Shown in pieces: positions 1 through 7,085 of a DNA stretch of 17,876 bases. Within the stretch, counting starts at the first letter, position 1. Each line of letters starts with the position of its first letter. The position numbers and the translations under genes are program-made. The notes under the pieces were generated by a model. It did not search any database and was not told the DNA's origin. It was given only the letters and a program-made list of their open reading frames with translations. The stretch is from CAXRGH01 sp964230195 (lineage in GTDB: Bacteria > Pseudomonadota > Gammaproteobacteria > Enterobacterales > Alteromonadaceae): assembly GCA_964230195.1 (NCBI GenBank), contig CAXRGH010000176.1, forward strand, positions 1-17,876. The letters run 5' to 3'.

Positions 1-127
1 AGCAGTTTGCAATGAACGGATGTCAAATATGAGTAATAACGGTGAATCGTAACAAGGCACTATGACAGTCTTGTATGACTGAAGTTTCAATTTTATGAAA
101 GCGCAGGACATCACTTTATAGAAATTT

Positions 128-150
128 AGGGCGTTAAATTGTCACGCCCT
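128..150. terminator. Possible terminator hairpin after the metallophosphoesterase gene
   Basis: A perfect 7-bp stem (AGGGCGT / ACGCCCT) with a 9-nt loop lies 9 nt beyond the stop codon of the minus-strand gene ending at 159. On the minus strand it is followed by only a short T-containing stretch (AAATTTC), so the U-tract is weak. The position supports a transcript end; the structure alone is modest. The rest of 1-127 holds nothing I can assign. Confidence 0.4.
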
Positions 151-158
151 TTCCGCGA

Positions 159-959
159 TTATGCTGCTTGGGGAGGCAGTTTCACTTCTGGAACCATTGG
201 TGGCATTGATACCGCTGAAGGTGTTGTCCAATGAACAAGAGACATGGCACCATTTTTCTCTTCCACTAACGCAGAGCAATTTTCTACCCAGTCTCCATCA
301 TTAAAATATTCAATTCCATCAACCTCGTCCTGCTCTGGGTGGTGAATGTGGCCGCAAATAATGCCATCAAGATTTTGACGTTTCGCCTCTGCACACCCTG
401 CTTTTTTGTAACGTGCAATAGCAGCACGAGCACTCTCGACTTGACGTTTTAAATAGCCTGCCAACGACCAATAAGGTAAACCTAATTGTCTTCTTATCCC
501 GTTGTTGATTCGGTTTATCCAAAGCAAGAAGTCATACGCTTTGTCCCCCACCAGCGCAAACCATTTTCCATAACAAAGCACGTCAGCATCAAATTGGTCG
601 CCGTGAACAATTAAGTATTGTTTACCGTTGCGGCCATAGTGAATAGCGGATTCAAGCAGTTGAATATTACCGAAATGAAACCCTGTATAGTTTCGTAACG
701 GAGCATCGTGATTGCCCGGTATGTAAATCACTCGGGTTCCATGCTCAGAGAGGTAGATTAGTTTGTCCAATACTTTTTGGTGCGCTTTAGGCCAGTGCAT
801 TCGTTTGTTTAGTGCCCACATATCCACTATATCGCCCACCAAATACAGGGTATCGATATAACAGCTATCCAGAAAACTAAGTAAAAAGTCTGCCTTACAA
901 TCTTTGTAACCGAGGTGAATATCTGAGATCCAAACGGTTGGGTAGTGTCGCTGTTCCAT
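159..959 (-). CDS. LpxH-like calcineurin-type metallophosphoesterase (UDP-2,3-diacylglucosamine diphosphatase family)
   Basis: This is a cytoplasmic metallophosphoesterase with the complete dinuclear metal motif set. Numbered from the upstream ATG at 968, these are DIH (D16, H18), GDIVD (D46), GNHD (N87, H88), HGD (H122) and GHIH (H207, H209), followed by a C-terminal NDGDWVEN segment. The LpxH/YbbF family hydrolyses UDP-2,3-diacylglucosamine in lipid A synthesis. True LpxH carries GNRD rather than the GNHD seen here and is about 240 residues, so this is more likely a paralogue of the family (COG2908 type) with an unproven substrate. I chose the ATG at 959 (266 aa) because GACGGA sits 8 nt upstream; the ATG at 968 (269 aa) has no usable ribosome site. 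It shares orientation with the M28 gene but lies about 250 nt away, so it is probably a separate transcript. Confidence 0.88.
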   Translation of the reverse strand: MEQRHYPTVWISDIHLGYKDCKADFLLSFLDSCYIDTLYLVGDIVDMWALNKRMHWPKAHQKVLDKLIYLSEHGTRVIYIPGNHDAPLRNYTGFHFGNIQLLESAIHYGRNGKQYLIVHGDQFDADVLCYGKWFALVGDKAYDFLLWINRINNGIRRQLGLPYWSLAGYLKRQVESARAAIARYKKAGCAEAKRQNLDGIICGHIHHPEQDEVDGIEYFNDGDWVENCSALVEEKNGAMSLVHWTTPSAVSMPPMVPEVKLPPQAA

Positions 960-1117
960 GATTGTCATCCGTCATTAACGATGGCAATAGTATTCGTTTA
1001 AAAATTGACAGATCTATGACGATTCATTGACCGCTATTTGAATCTAATACAACGTTTTTATTACACTGCCGTCCAGCGTGTCGGCGAGATAGTTGACATC
1101 GTATTAAGCAGAGGGGC

Positions 1118-1169
1118 AACAAGAGGTGTGTCTAATTTTCTATCTATAAACAATAACGCACCTCTTGTT
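1118..1169. repeat. Long imperfect inverted repeat in the 969-1206 gap
   Basis: Arms 1118-1131 and 1156-1169 are complementary over 14 positions; the outer 11 bp (AACAAGAGGTG / CACCTCTTGTT) are perfect, and one T/G pair follows before two more matches. The loop is 24 nt and A+T-rich. The repeat lies 38 nt past the M28 peptidase stop codon, but neither strand has a T-tract after it, so it is not a standard intrinsic terminator. It could be an mRNA 3' structure or a remnant element. The remainder of the gap holds no gene I trust. Confidence 0.55.
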
Positions 1170-1206
1170 TCTCAAGACGAACTTAAGAAAGATTTTACTG
1201 GGTCAA

Positions 1207-2568
1207 TCATTCTCTCGGATCAATGGCTTCATTGGCCATGAAATTAGCAAAGATGAGATATGCCGTCTGATTCTGCGTGATGGCGTCCACATCAATTTTA
1301 TCGAGAGTGTCATTCGGGGTGTGATGATAGTCAAAGTAGAAGGTGCCATCTTGCTTTAATGCAGCTACCGGTACTCCATGTTTTGGTAACATAGAAATAT
1401 CAGGACCACCTCGCGATTCATTGTGGCTCTGGTCAATTCCCAACGGCTTCAACGTGGAATACAAGGGTAATAATTCGCCAAGGCTTTGCTGTGAAAATCG
1501 TGTTTCTAGAGCGTAAATCCGACCCGCACCAAAATCCGATTCAATGGCAACAACGATATTTTTCAAGTCATCTTTATTGGCTTTAACATATTGATGTCCA
1601 CCAACCAGCCCAAACTCCTCACTTGCATACAGTACAACTCTGACAGTACGCTTGGGTTGTCCTGTTAGCTGCTTCAGCAAATGCCCAGCCGCCATCACAA
1701 TTCCCACTCCGGCTCCGTCGTCTAACGCGCCCGTTCCCTCGTCCCATGAGTCTAAATGGGCACCCAGCAATACCACCTCTTCAGGCTTTTCTGTTCCTGT
1801 GATTTCACCAATAACGTTATACGAGGTTTGCCATTTACCTTCGGTGGCTTCAACGTACAATGACAACTCGACTTGACTATCCTTGCTCATAATACGCGCC
1901 AACAAATCAGCATCAGCAGTAGAGATGGCAGCGGCCGGAATACGTTTAACCTTTGCGCCATAATACATCATTCCAGTGTGGGGAAAACGAGACATGTCGG
2001 TACCGACGGAACGTATCACAAGGGCAACCGCGCCTTGCTTAGCCGCTTCTACCGCGCCATTTGCTCGTCCCTTTACTGTTGGACCGTAAAATCGTCCAGC
2101 CCGATCACGCTCCATTGGATGATTGATGAAGGCAATTTTTCCTGTCACAGATCCAGGTGCTGCTTGGATGAGATCGTCGAGGGAATTAAACATGACAACC
2201 TGACCATTAATAGCCTCAGGTCCAGTTCCGACGCTGCCGCCAAGGGCGGTAACCGCCAATTGATGACTATACGGTTTGATAATGGATGCTTTTGCCGCAC
2301 CACGTGACCAGTTTCTCACTTTTACTGGCTGTTTGTATATTTTGTCGTAGCCAAGGGCTTTAAACTTCTTTTCGGCCCAAACAACGGCTTTCTTATCACC
2401 ATCACTCCCAGCAATACGAGGCCCAACTTCCGTGGTTAATGACGCCACAATATCGTAGGCGAGAGCAGAGGATTGGCTATCTTTGATGAACGAATTGGTG
2501 GATGCCAATAAGTCACAAGAAAAAATGGTGACGATACAACTGGTGATAATAACCTTGATTATTTGCAT
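1207..2568 (-). CDS. Exported M28-family zinc peptidase (carboxypeptidase Q-like) with PA domain
   Basis: This is a secreted or periplasmic metallopeptidase of family M28. Residues 1 to about 23 form a signal peptide (short basic start, hydrophobic IITSCIVTIF core, cut near LLAS). A protease-associated (PA) insert spans roughly 115-230. The catalytic domain follows, with candidate zinc ligands H271 (GAHLDSWDEGTGA), D283, E318, D345 and H415 and the general base E317 (YASEEFGL). Their spacings match those I recall for human carboxypeptidase Q, which has nearly the same length (about 470 aa against 453), so dipeptidase or aminopeptidase activity is likely. A strong Shine-Dalgarno (AGGAG) lies about 5 nt before the ATG. 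The gene follows galM by 95 nt on the same strand, so it may be read through from the gal operon. Nothing known in galactose metabolism calls for a peptidase, so a functional link is not implied. Confidence 0.92.
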   Translation of the reverse strand: MQIIKVIITSCIVTIFSCDLLASTNSFIKDSQSSALAYDIVASLTTEVGPRIAGSDGDKKAVVWAEKKFKALGYDKIYKQPVKVRNWSRGAAKASIIKPYSHQLAVTALGGSVGTGPEAINGQVVMFNSLDDLIQAAPGSVTGKIAFINHPMERDRAGRFYGPTVKGRANGAVEAAKQGAVALVIRSVGTDMSRFPHTGMMYYGAKVKRIPAAAISTADADLLARIMSKDSQVELSLYVEATEGKWQTSYNVIGEITGTEKPEEVVLLGAHLDSWDEGTGALDDGAGVGIVMAAGHLLKQLTGQPKRTVRVVLYASEEFGLVGGHQYVKANKDDLKNIVVAIESDFGAGRIYALETRFSQQSLGELLPLYSTLKPLGIDQSHNESRGGPDISMLPKHGVPVAALKQDGTFYFDYHHTPNDTLDKIDVDAITQNQTAYLIFANFMANEAIDPRE

Positions 2569-2632
2569 GATGCTCCTAGCACTTTTTATGATTAACAGCG
2601 TCAGGATAAATGTCTAGATTGGTAAGCGCAAC

Positions 2633-2655
2633 CACCTTGGTTATCAACCAAGGTG
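2633..2655. terminator. Strong hairpin just after galM
   Basis: A perfect 10-bp stem with a 3-nt loop (CACCTTGGTT-ATC-AACCAAGGTG) begins 8 nt after the galM stop codon. It lacks a following T-tract on the minus strand, so it may act as a partial terminator or a 3' stabiliser that separates expression of galTKEM from the downstream peptidase gene. A weak promoter-like pair for the peptidase (TTGCGC, 17 nt, TATCCT on the minus strand) follows it. Confidence 0.55.
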
Positions 2656-2663
2656 TAACGCAC

Positions 2664-3659
2664 TCAATTTACCGTAAATTGATAGATAAGCTGGTGATGG
2701 TAAGGCGACTTTTCGTCAATTATCGTACTCGGAAACTCAGAGTGGTTAACCGCGTCAGTGAAACCTTGACTCTCAAAACAAACGCCGTGATAAGCCTTAG
2801 GAAGATATTTACCGGTGTAAAGTTGAATCGCAGGCTGATCAGTAAATACAGTCATAGTAACACCCGTTTGCGGTGACACTAATCTTGCTTTTGCTTGAGA
2901 GAAAGGGCTCTCGCCCAATACGAAGCAGTGATCAACGCCTTTATCGCATTGCATTTGCGGGTATTGGTTTTCGTTGATCAATTCATGCACGCTGACCAAT
3001 TGCTGAATATCCATTCCCATAGCCTCGCAATCTTCCAATTCGCCCGTGGGTAATCCATCATCACGACGCACTAAGAATTGCGAACTATCAATTGAAGCCA
3101 TCAACTCAAGGATATCAGGCTGCCCCAAATTAAAATAAGCATGATTAGTCAAATTCATCGGTGTTGGCATGTCGCTGATACCCTGATAAACAATACTGAG
3201 GGCATTATCTTCAGACAAGGTATAAGTCACCGTAATTCGTCTATTTCCAGGAAATCCGCCCTTTAAATGTGGCAAGGTCAAGCAAAGTTGGACGCTGTCT
3301 GTGGCCGTCTGCTGGTCAAGGGCGGTGTTGTCTAAAAGTAAATCCCAGAAGCTGATCCCAATATTACCTTCACCACCGTGAAGGCAGTTCTCACCGTCAT
3401 TTTTGGTCAATTGATAGACGGTATCATTGAGCGAAAACTGTGCTGATTGAATACGATTACAAACGGGGCCACAGGTTGCCCCCAAGTAACTCTGATCACT
3501 TAACACATCATCATCAGATTGAGGAGCTACTAGCATCTCTGTTAGCTCCCCTTTGACGGGAAGTTTTATACTATTGATACGCGCACCAAAGTTGCATATC
3601 TCAACTTCCATACCCTGCTGATTTTTTAATGTATAGCGTTGCAGTGGGCTAGGATTCAT
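2664..3659 (-). CDS. galM: Galactose mutarotase (aldose 1-epimerase)
   Basis: It interconverts alpha and beta anomers of galactose, supplying alpha-galactose to GalK. Counted from the ATG at 3659 (331 aa), catalytic His94 lies in NCLHGG, His173 in LTNHAYFNL, and the general-base Glu296 in CFESQGF, all as in E. coli GalM (about 346 aa). The reading frame stays open to an ATG at 3707 (347 aa), but that would overlap galE by 59 nt. The ATG at 3659 gives an 11-nt overlap, and the family's conserved part starts just after it (RYTLKNQQGMEVEI), so I prefer it. The ribosome site is weak, which suggests coupling to galE translation. It is the last gene of galTKEM and is followed by a strong hairpin. 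Confidence 0.95.
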   Translation of the reverse strand: MNPSPLQRYTLKNQQGMEVEICNFGARINSIKLPVKGELTEMLVAPQSDDDVLSDQSYLGATCGPVCNRIQSAQFSLNDTVYQLTKNDGENCLHGGEGNIGISFWDLLLDNTALDQQTATDSVQLCLTLPHLKGGFPGNRRITVTYTLSEDNALSIVYQGISDMPTPMNLTNHAYFNLGQPDILELMASIDSSQFLVRRDDGLPTGELEDCEAMGMDIQQLVSVHELINENQYPQMQCDKGVDHCFVLGESPFSQAKARLVSPQTGVTMTVFTDQPAIQLYTGKYLPKAYHGVCFESQGFTDAVNHSEFPSTIIDEKSPYHHQLIYQFTVN

Positions 3660-4680
3660 TACTGTAACCGTTGGGGTTGTTTGACTGCCAGCGCCATGTG
3701 TCTTCAATCATTTGATTCAGTGAGCGACGAGCTTGCCAATTCAACATTGTATTGGCCTTTTCAGGATCAGCCCAGAACGCCGGCAGATCGCCCGCTCTGC
3801 GCGGTGCAACTTGATAAGCTATTGGTCTCTCAATAACCGCTTCAAATGCTTTCACAATACTCAATACAGAGACTGCGTTTCCTGTACCTAAATTAAATGC
3901 CTCACAGCCGGCAAAAGACTCATTTTTCTCTAGCCACTGCAATGCCGCAACGTGACCATCGGCCAAATCCATGACATGCAGGTAATCACGTTCGCACGTG
4001 CCGTCTTGAGTGGGATAATCATCACCAAACACACTTAATTGCTCACGCACACCCACAGCAACTTGGGCAATGTAAGGCAACAAGTTGTTTGGGATCCCTT
4101 TTGGATCTTCACCAATATTGCCACTCTCATGAGCACCAATTGGGTTGAAGTAACGCAACGACACGCCACGGAAAGCTGGGTTGGCAATGGCAAGATCTTG
4201 CATCACGCGTTCCACCATGACTTTTGATGCACCATAAGGACTACTGGGTGTACCTAGTTTCATGGTTTCTTGATAAGGGGTTGGAGATTCTTCACCATAA
4301 ACGGTTGCGGACGAACTAAAAATAAAATCGGTAACACCGTGACTCTGCATTGCATTTAGCAAACAAAGGGTACCGTGCACGTTATTTTCATAATAGTCTA
4401 GGGGAATGACGCTCGATTCCCCCACCGCTTTCAACGCAGCAAAATGAATCACAGCAGAAATAGGGTAGGCGCTAAAAATATCATTCAATACTGCTTTATC
4501 ACCAATGTCGCCCTGAATAAAAGTCACTGACTTTTGGGTCAGCGCTTGCACACGTTCCAGGCTTTCTTGACTCGAATTTTTAAGGTTATCCAACACTACA
4601 ACGTCATAATGATGTTGCAATAGACTTAAAACTGTGTGAGATCCAATATATCCAGCACCGCCAGTCACTAAAATTGCCAT
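3649..4680 (-). CDS. galE: UDP-glucose 4-epimerase
   Basis: This NAD-dependent short-chain dehydrogenase/reductase interconverts UDP-galactose and UDP-glucose, closing the Leloir cycle and supplying UDP-galactose for surface glycans. The Rossmann glycine motif is at residues 7-13 (GGAGYIG). The catalytic triad is S124 (SSSATVYG), Y149 and K153 (YGASK), at the same numbers as in E. coli GalE. Length 343 aa matches the family (about 338). AAAGGA lies 8 nt before the ATG. It starts 16 nt after galK and its end overlaps the galM start by 11 nt, so it is in the middle of a tight operon. Gene order here is T-K-E-M, unlike the E-T-K-M of enterics. Confidence 0.97.
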   Translation of the reverse strand: MAILVTGGAGYIGSHTVLSLLQHHYDVVVLDNLKNSSQESLERVQALTQKSVTFIQGDIGDKAVLNDIFSAYPISAVIHFAALKAVGESSVIPLDYYENNVHGTLCLLNAMQSHGVTDFIFSSSATVYGEESPTPYQETMKLGTPSSPYGASKVMVERVMQDLAIANPAFRGVSLRYFNPIGAHESGNIGEDPKGIPNNLLPYIAQVAVGVREQLSVFGDDYPTQDGTCERDYLHVMDLADGHVAALQWLEKNESFAGCEAFNLGTGNAVSVLSIVKAFEAVIERPIAYQVAPRRAGDLPAFWADPEKANTMLNWQARRSLNQMIEDTWRWQSNNPNGYSNES

Positions 4681-4696
4681 GATTTATTCCTTTCAA

Positions 4697-5860
4697 TTAA
4701 CGTATGTATCCTGCACCTGACTCGGCAGTGCAAACAAAAACAGATGGTGTCAATTGTGTTGCTTTTTCATAGTTTTGATTCACAGCATCAACAACTGCGG
4801 ACACTAGTTTATCTGGGACTATAGCGACGACGCAACCACCAAAGCCGCCACCAGTCATTCGAACACCACCCTCAGAACCCAGCACATCTTTGATCAAATC
4901 CACCAAGAGATCAATTTCAAACACGGTTATCTCAAAGTCGTCTCGCATTGACGCGTGAGACTCCGCCATAAGGGCTTGAAGTTGTTGAATGTCGCCAGAA
5001 GACAAGGCATCAGCCGCTTCAAGTGTTCGTTGATTTTCCGTGATCACATGTCGCGCTCGTTTTGCAATAAGAGGGTCCAGGCCATTTTCATGGTCACGGA
5101 ACGTCGCAATATCGACGTCGCGCAAGGCTGACACATTAAAGTAATTCGCTGCGGCTTCACACTGTTCACGGCGAGTATTGTATTCGCTGTCTACCAAACC
5201 TCGTTTTTTGTTCGAATTAACAATCACGATGGAATAATTTTCAGGAAATGCAACCGCCTTAACCGCAAGACTTCGACAGTCTATCAAGGATGCATGACCT
5301 TGCTTGGCTTCTGCGGAAATCAATTGGTCCATGATCCCACAATTGCATCCAACAAATTGATTCTCTGCTGCTTGTCCATTCAAGGCGATCTGTTGTTGCG
5401 TAATGTCCAGTTGGTACAAGGTTTTAAAGGTTTGTCCAATCACGACCTCTAACGATGCAGAAGAGCTTAATCCTGCACCTTGAGGGACGTTGCCACTGAC
5501 GGCAATATCAGCACCGCCGAATTGATAACCACTCGCCAATAAATGCTTCACCACACCACGGATGTAATTTGCCCACTGTAAGTCGCTGTGCTCGATTGAT
5601 TCATCTAAATTGAAGGTGTCCACACCGTTGTCATAATCAAGTGCTACTACTCGGACAACGTTATCTGACCGTTTATTGGCACAAACAATCGTCTGAAAAT
5701 TGATGGCACTGGGCAGCACAAAACCATCATTATAATCCGTGTGCTCTCCAATAATGTTTACGCGCCCCGGTGCTTGCACGGTATACTCTGCAGCAGTAGC
5801 AAACTGTTGTTCAAAGCCTGTACGTACTTTATTGATTAATGCTTCCATCATAGGGTTCAT
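4697..5860 (-). CDS. galK: Galactokinase
   Basis: It phosphorylates alpha-D-galactose to galactose-1-phosphate with ATP, in the cytoplasm. It is a GHMP-superfamily kinase of 387 aa with the galactokinase signature GRVNIIGEHTDYNDG (residues 32-46), the ATP-binding GNVPQGAGLSSSAS loop (123-136), the catalytic aspartate D178 in CGIMDQL, and the C-terminal GGGFGG motif. The start codon overlaps the galT stop by 4 nt (ATGA), and a strong Shine-Dalgarno (GGAGG) sits 7 nt upstream inside the end of galT, so the two genes are translationally coupled. Confidence 0.97.
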   Translation of the reverse strand: MNPMMEALINKVRTGFEQQFATAAEYTVQAPGRVNIIGEHTDYNDGFVLPSAINFQTIVCANKRSDNVVRVVALDYDNGVDTFNLDESIEHSDLQWANYIRGVVKHLLASGYQFGGADIAVSGNVPQGAGLSSSASLEVVIGQTFKTLYQLDITQQQIALNGQAAENQFVGCNCGIMDQLISAEAKQGHASLIDCRSLAVKAVAFPENYSIVIVNSNKKRGLVDSEYNTRREQCEAAANYFNVSALRDVDIATFRDHENGLDPLIAKRARHVITENQRTLEAADALSSGDIQQLQALMAESHASMRDDFEITVFEIDLLVDLIKDVLGSEGGVRMTGGGFGGCVVAIVPDKLVSAVVDAVNQNYEKATQLTPSVFVCTAESGAGYIR

Positions 5861-6915
5861 AGTAAAGCCTCCGCAGCCTGTTGTTTGTAATGCACATTCG
5901 ATGCTTCGCGTAGGCGTTGTGCCGCTTGCTCGGGGGTTAAATCTCGTTGTGCCTCAGCCATCATTTCATAGCCCACCATGAACTTACGTACGGTAGCTGA
6001 ACGCAACAATGGCGGGAAAAAGCTGGCATGTAATGTCCACTCAGGATGTTCTTCTCCGTCGTAAGGTGCGCCATGCCACCCCATGGAATATGGAAATGAA
6101 GTGTTAAACAGGTTGTCATAACGAGTGGTAATCTGCTTTACCATATCCGCTAGTGAATCGCGTTTGTCTTGCGTCAATTCTGTCATTCGAGCAATCGCAA
6201 ATTTAGGCAGCAATAAAGTCTCAAACGGCCATGCCGCCCAATATGGCACTACAACCAACCAATCTTGATTTTCAACCACCACTCGTTCTTTGTAGTCAAT
6301 CTCACGCTCTGCATAATCTTGTAGCAGATTGCTGTGCTGCGACTGCCAGTAATCCGACTGGCCAACTTGCTTTTTTGCCACCAAGGTCGGTAAATGTTGT
6401 TGCGCCCAAATCTGACCATGTGGATGTGGATTGGAGCAGCCCATCATGGCGCCCTTATTCTCAAATACCTGTACCCACTGGTAAGTCTCTCCGAGTGCTT
6501 GCGATTGCTCTTGCCATGTCATTACTACATCGGAAATCGCTTCAACCGAAAGCTCAGGCAATGTTTTGCTGTGATCAGGTGAAAAACAAATCACTCGGCT
6601 CTCACCCTGCTCTGCTTGCATTTTGAATAAGGGATCATCCGTCTCATGGTATGGCGTGTCTGCCGTCAAGGCAGCAAAGTCGTTTTGAAAAACAAACGTC
6701 TTGGTATAGTGGGGGTTTACCTCGCCATTGATACGCGTATTACCAGCACACAGATAGCACGTGGGATCATAACTGGGCTTTTGCGTTTCATCACGCTCTT
6801 CTACCTGCCCTTGCCATGGACGCTTACTGCGGTGTGGCGAAACCAATATCCACTCATTAATTAATGGGTTATACCGACGGTGAGGATGCTCAGTAACATC
6901 AAACGTATCATTCAT
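5857..6915 (-). CDS. galT: Galactose-1-phosphate uridylyltransferase
   Basis: It transfers UMP from UDP-glucose to galactose-1-phosphate through a uridylyl-histidine intermediate. The HPHGQ active site is present with H164 and catalytic H166; zinc-site candidates C53 and C56 (CYLC), H115 and H164 follow the E. coli class-I pattern almost to the residue. Length 352 aa against about 348 in E. coli. It is the first gene of the galTKEM operon, 25-30 nt from the predicted transcription start. GAGAG in the short leader is the likely ribosome site. An operator overlapping its promoter indicates control by the divergent GalR. Confidence 0.97.
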   Translation of the reverse strand: MNDTFDVTEHPHRRYNPLINEWILVSPHRSKRPWQGQVEERDETQKPSYDPTCYLCAGNTRINGEVNPHYTKTFVFQNDFAALTADTPYHETDDPLFKMQAEQGESRVICFSPDHSKTLPELSVEAISDVVMTWQEQSQALGETYQWVQVFENKGAMMGCSNPHPHGQIWAQQHLPTLVAKKQVGQSDYWQSQHSNLLQDYAEREIDYKERVVVENQDWLVVVPYWAAWPFETLLLPKFAIARMTELTQDKRDSLADMVKQITTRYDNLFNTSFPYSMGWHGAPYDGEEHPEWTLHASFFPPLLRSATVRKFMVGYEMMAEAQRDLTPEQAAQRLREASNVHYKQQAAEALL

Positions 6916-6947
6916 CTTGTTATTCTCTCTGTTGACCCTTTGACAAA

Positions 6948-6976
6948 AATGTAAACGTTTACCCTTTTTATTTCAA
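6948..6976 (-). promoter_or_regulatory. sigma70-type promoter of galTKEM
   Basis: Read on the minus strand, TTGAAA (6971-6976) and TACATT (6948-6953) are separated by exactly 17 nt, which predicts transcription from about 6941 and a leader near 25 nt. The operator at 6949-6964 covers the -10 box and part of the spacer, so repressor binding would block RNA polymerase directly. The boxes are read from the sequence; activity is inferred. Confidence 0.7.
6949..6964. promoter_or_regulatory. GalR operator at the galTKEM promoter
   Basis: ATGTAAACGTTTACCC contains the perfect 12-bp palindrome GTAAACGTTTAC (6951-6962). Against the E. coli GalR/GalS consensus GTGNAANC-GNTTNCAC it matches 10 of 12 defined positions. 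It overlaps the predicted -10 box of galT and lies next to a GalR-like gene, so it is the best candidate operator for the operon. Confidence 0.82.
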
Positions 6977-7023
6977 GAATTATTATCAACAAAATTCGTT
7001 TTTTGTGGGGCATCATAAATTAT

Positions 7024-7052
7024 TTGAAATGCAATGCGGATTTCTCCATACT
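7024..7052 (+). promoter_or_regulatory. Predicted galR promoter
   Basis: TTGAAA (7024-7029), a 17-nt spacer and CATACT (7047-7052, 4 of 6 to consensus) point toward galR and predict a start near 7059. The second operator (7070-7085) would then lie in the early leader, where a bound repressor would act as a roadblock or by looping. Confidence 0.55.
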
Positions 7053-7069
7053 GAGACGTCAAATAAAAA

Positions 7070-7085
7070 AGGATAACGTTTCCAC
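7070..7085. promoter_or_regulatory. Second GalR-type operator, abutting the galR start codon
   Basis: The right half GTTTCCAC (7078-7085) fits the GalR consensus half-site perfectly; the left half AGGATAAC is degenerate (3 of 6 defined positions). The site lies between the AAGGA ribosome site and the ATG at 7086, stretching their spacing to about 12 nt. Its centre is 121 bp from that of the first operator. Negative autoregulation is the simplest reading. Confidence 0.55.

Noticed and set aside
1038..1241. 67-aa plus-strand reading frame between the metallophosphoesterase and M28 genes
   Set aside because: It runs into the 3' end of the M28 gene on the opposite strand, has no clear ribosome site or recognisable domain, and most of its span is the inverted repeat.
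1873..2307. 144-aa plus-strand frame
   Set aside because: It lies wholly antisense within the well-supported M28 peptidase gene and its translation has no family features.
6231..6626. 131-aa plus-strand frame
   Set aside because: It is antisense inside galT, where the minus-strand protein has all catalytic residues in place.
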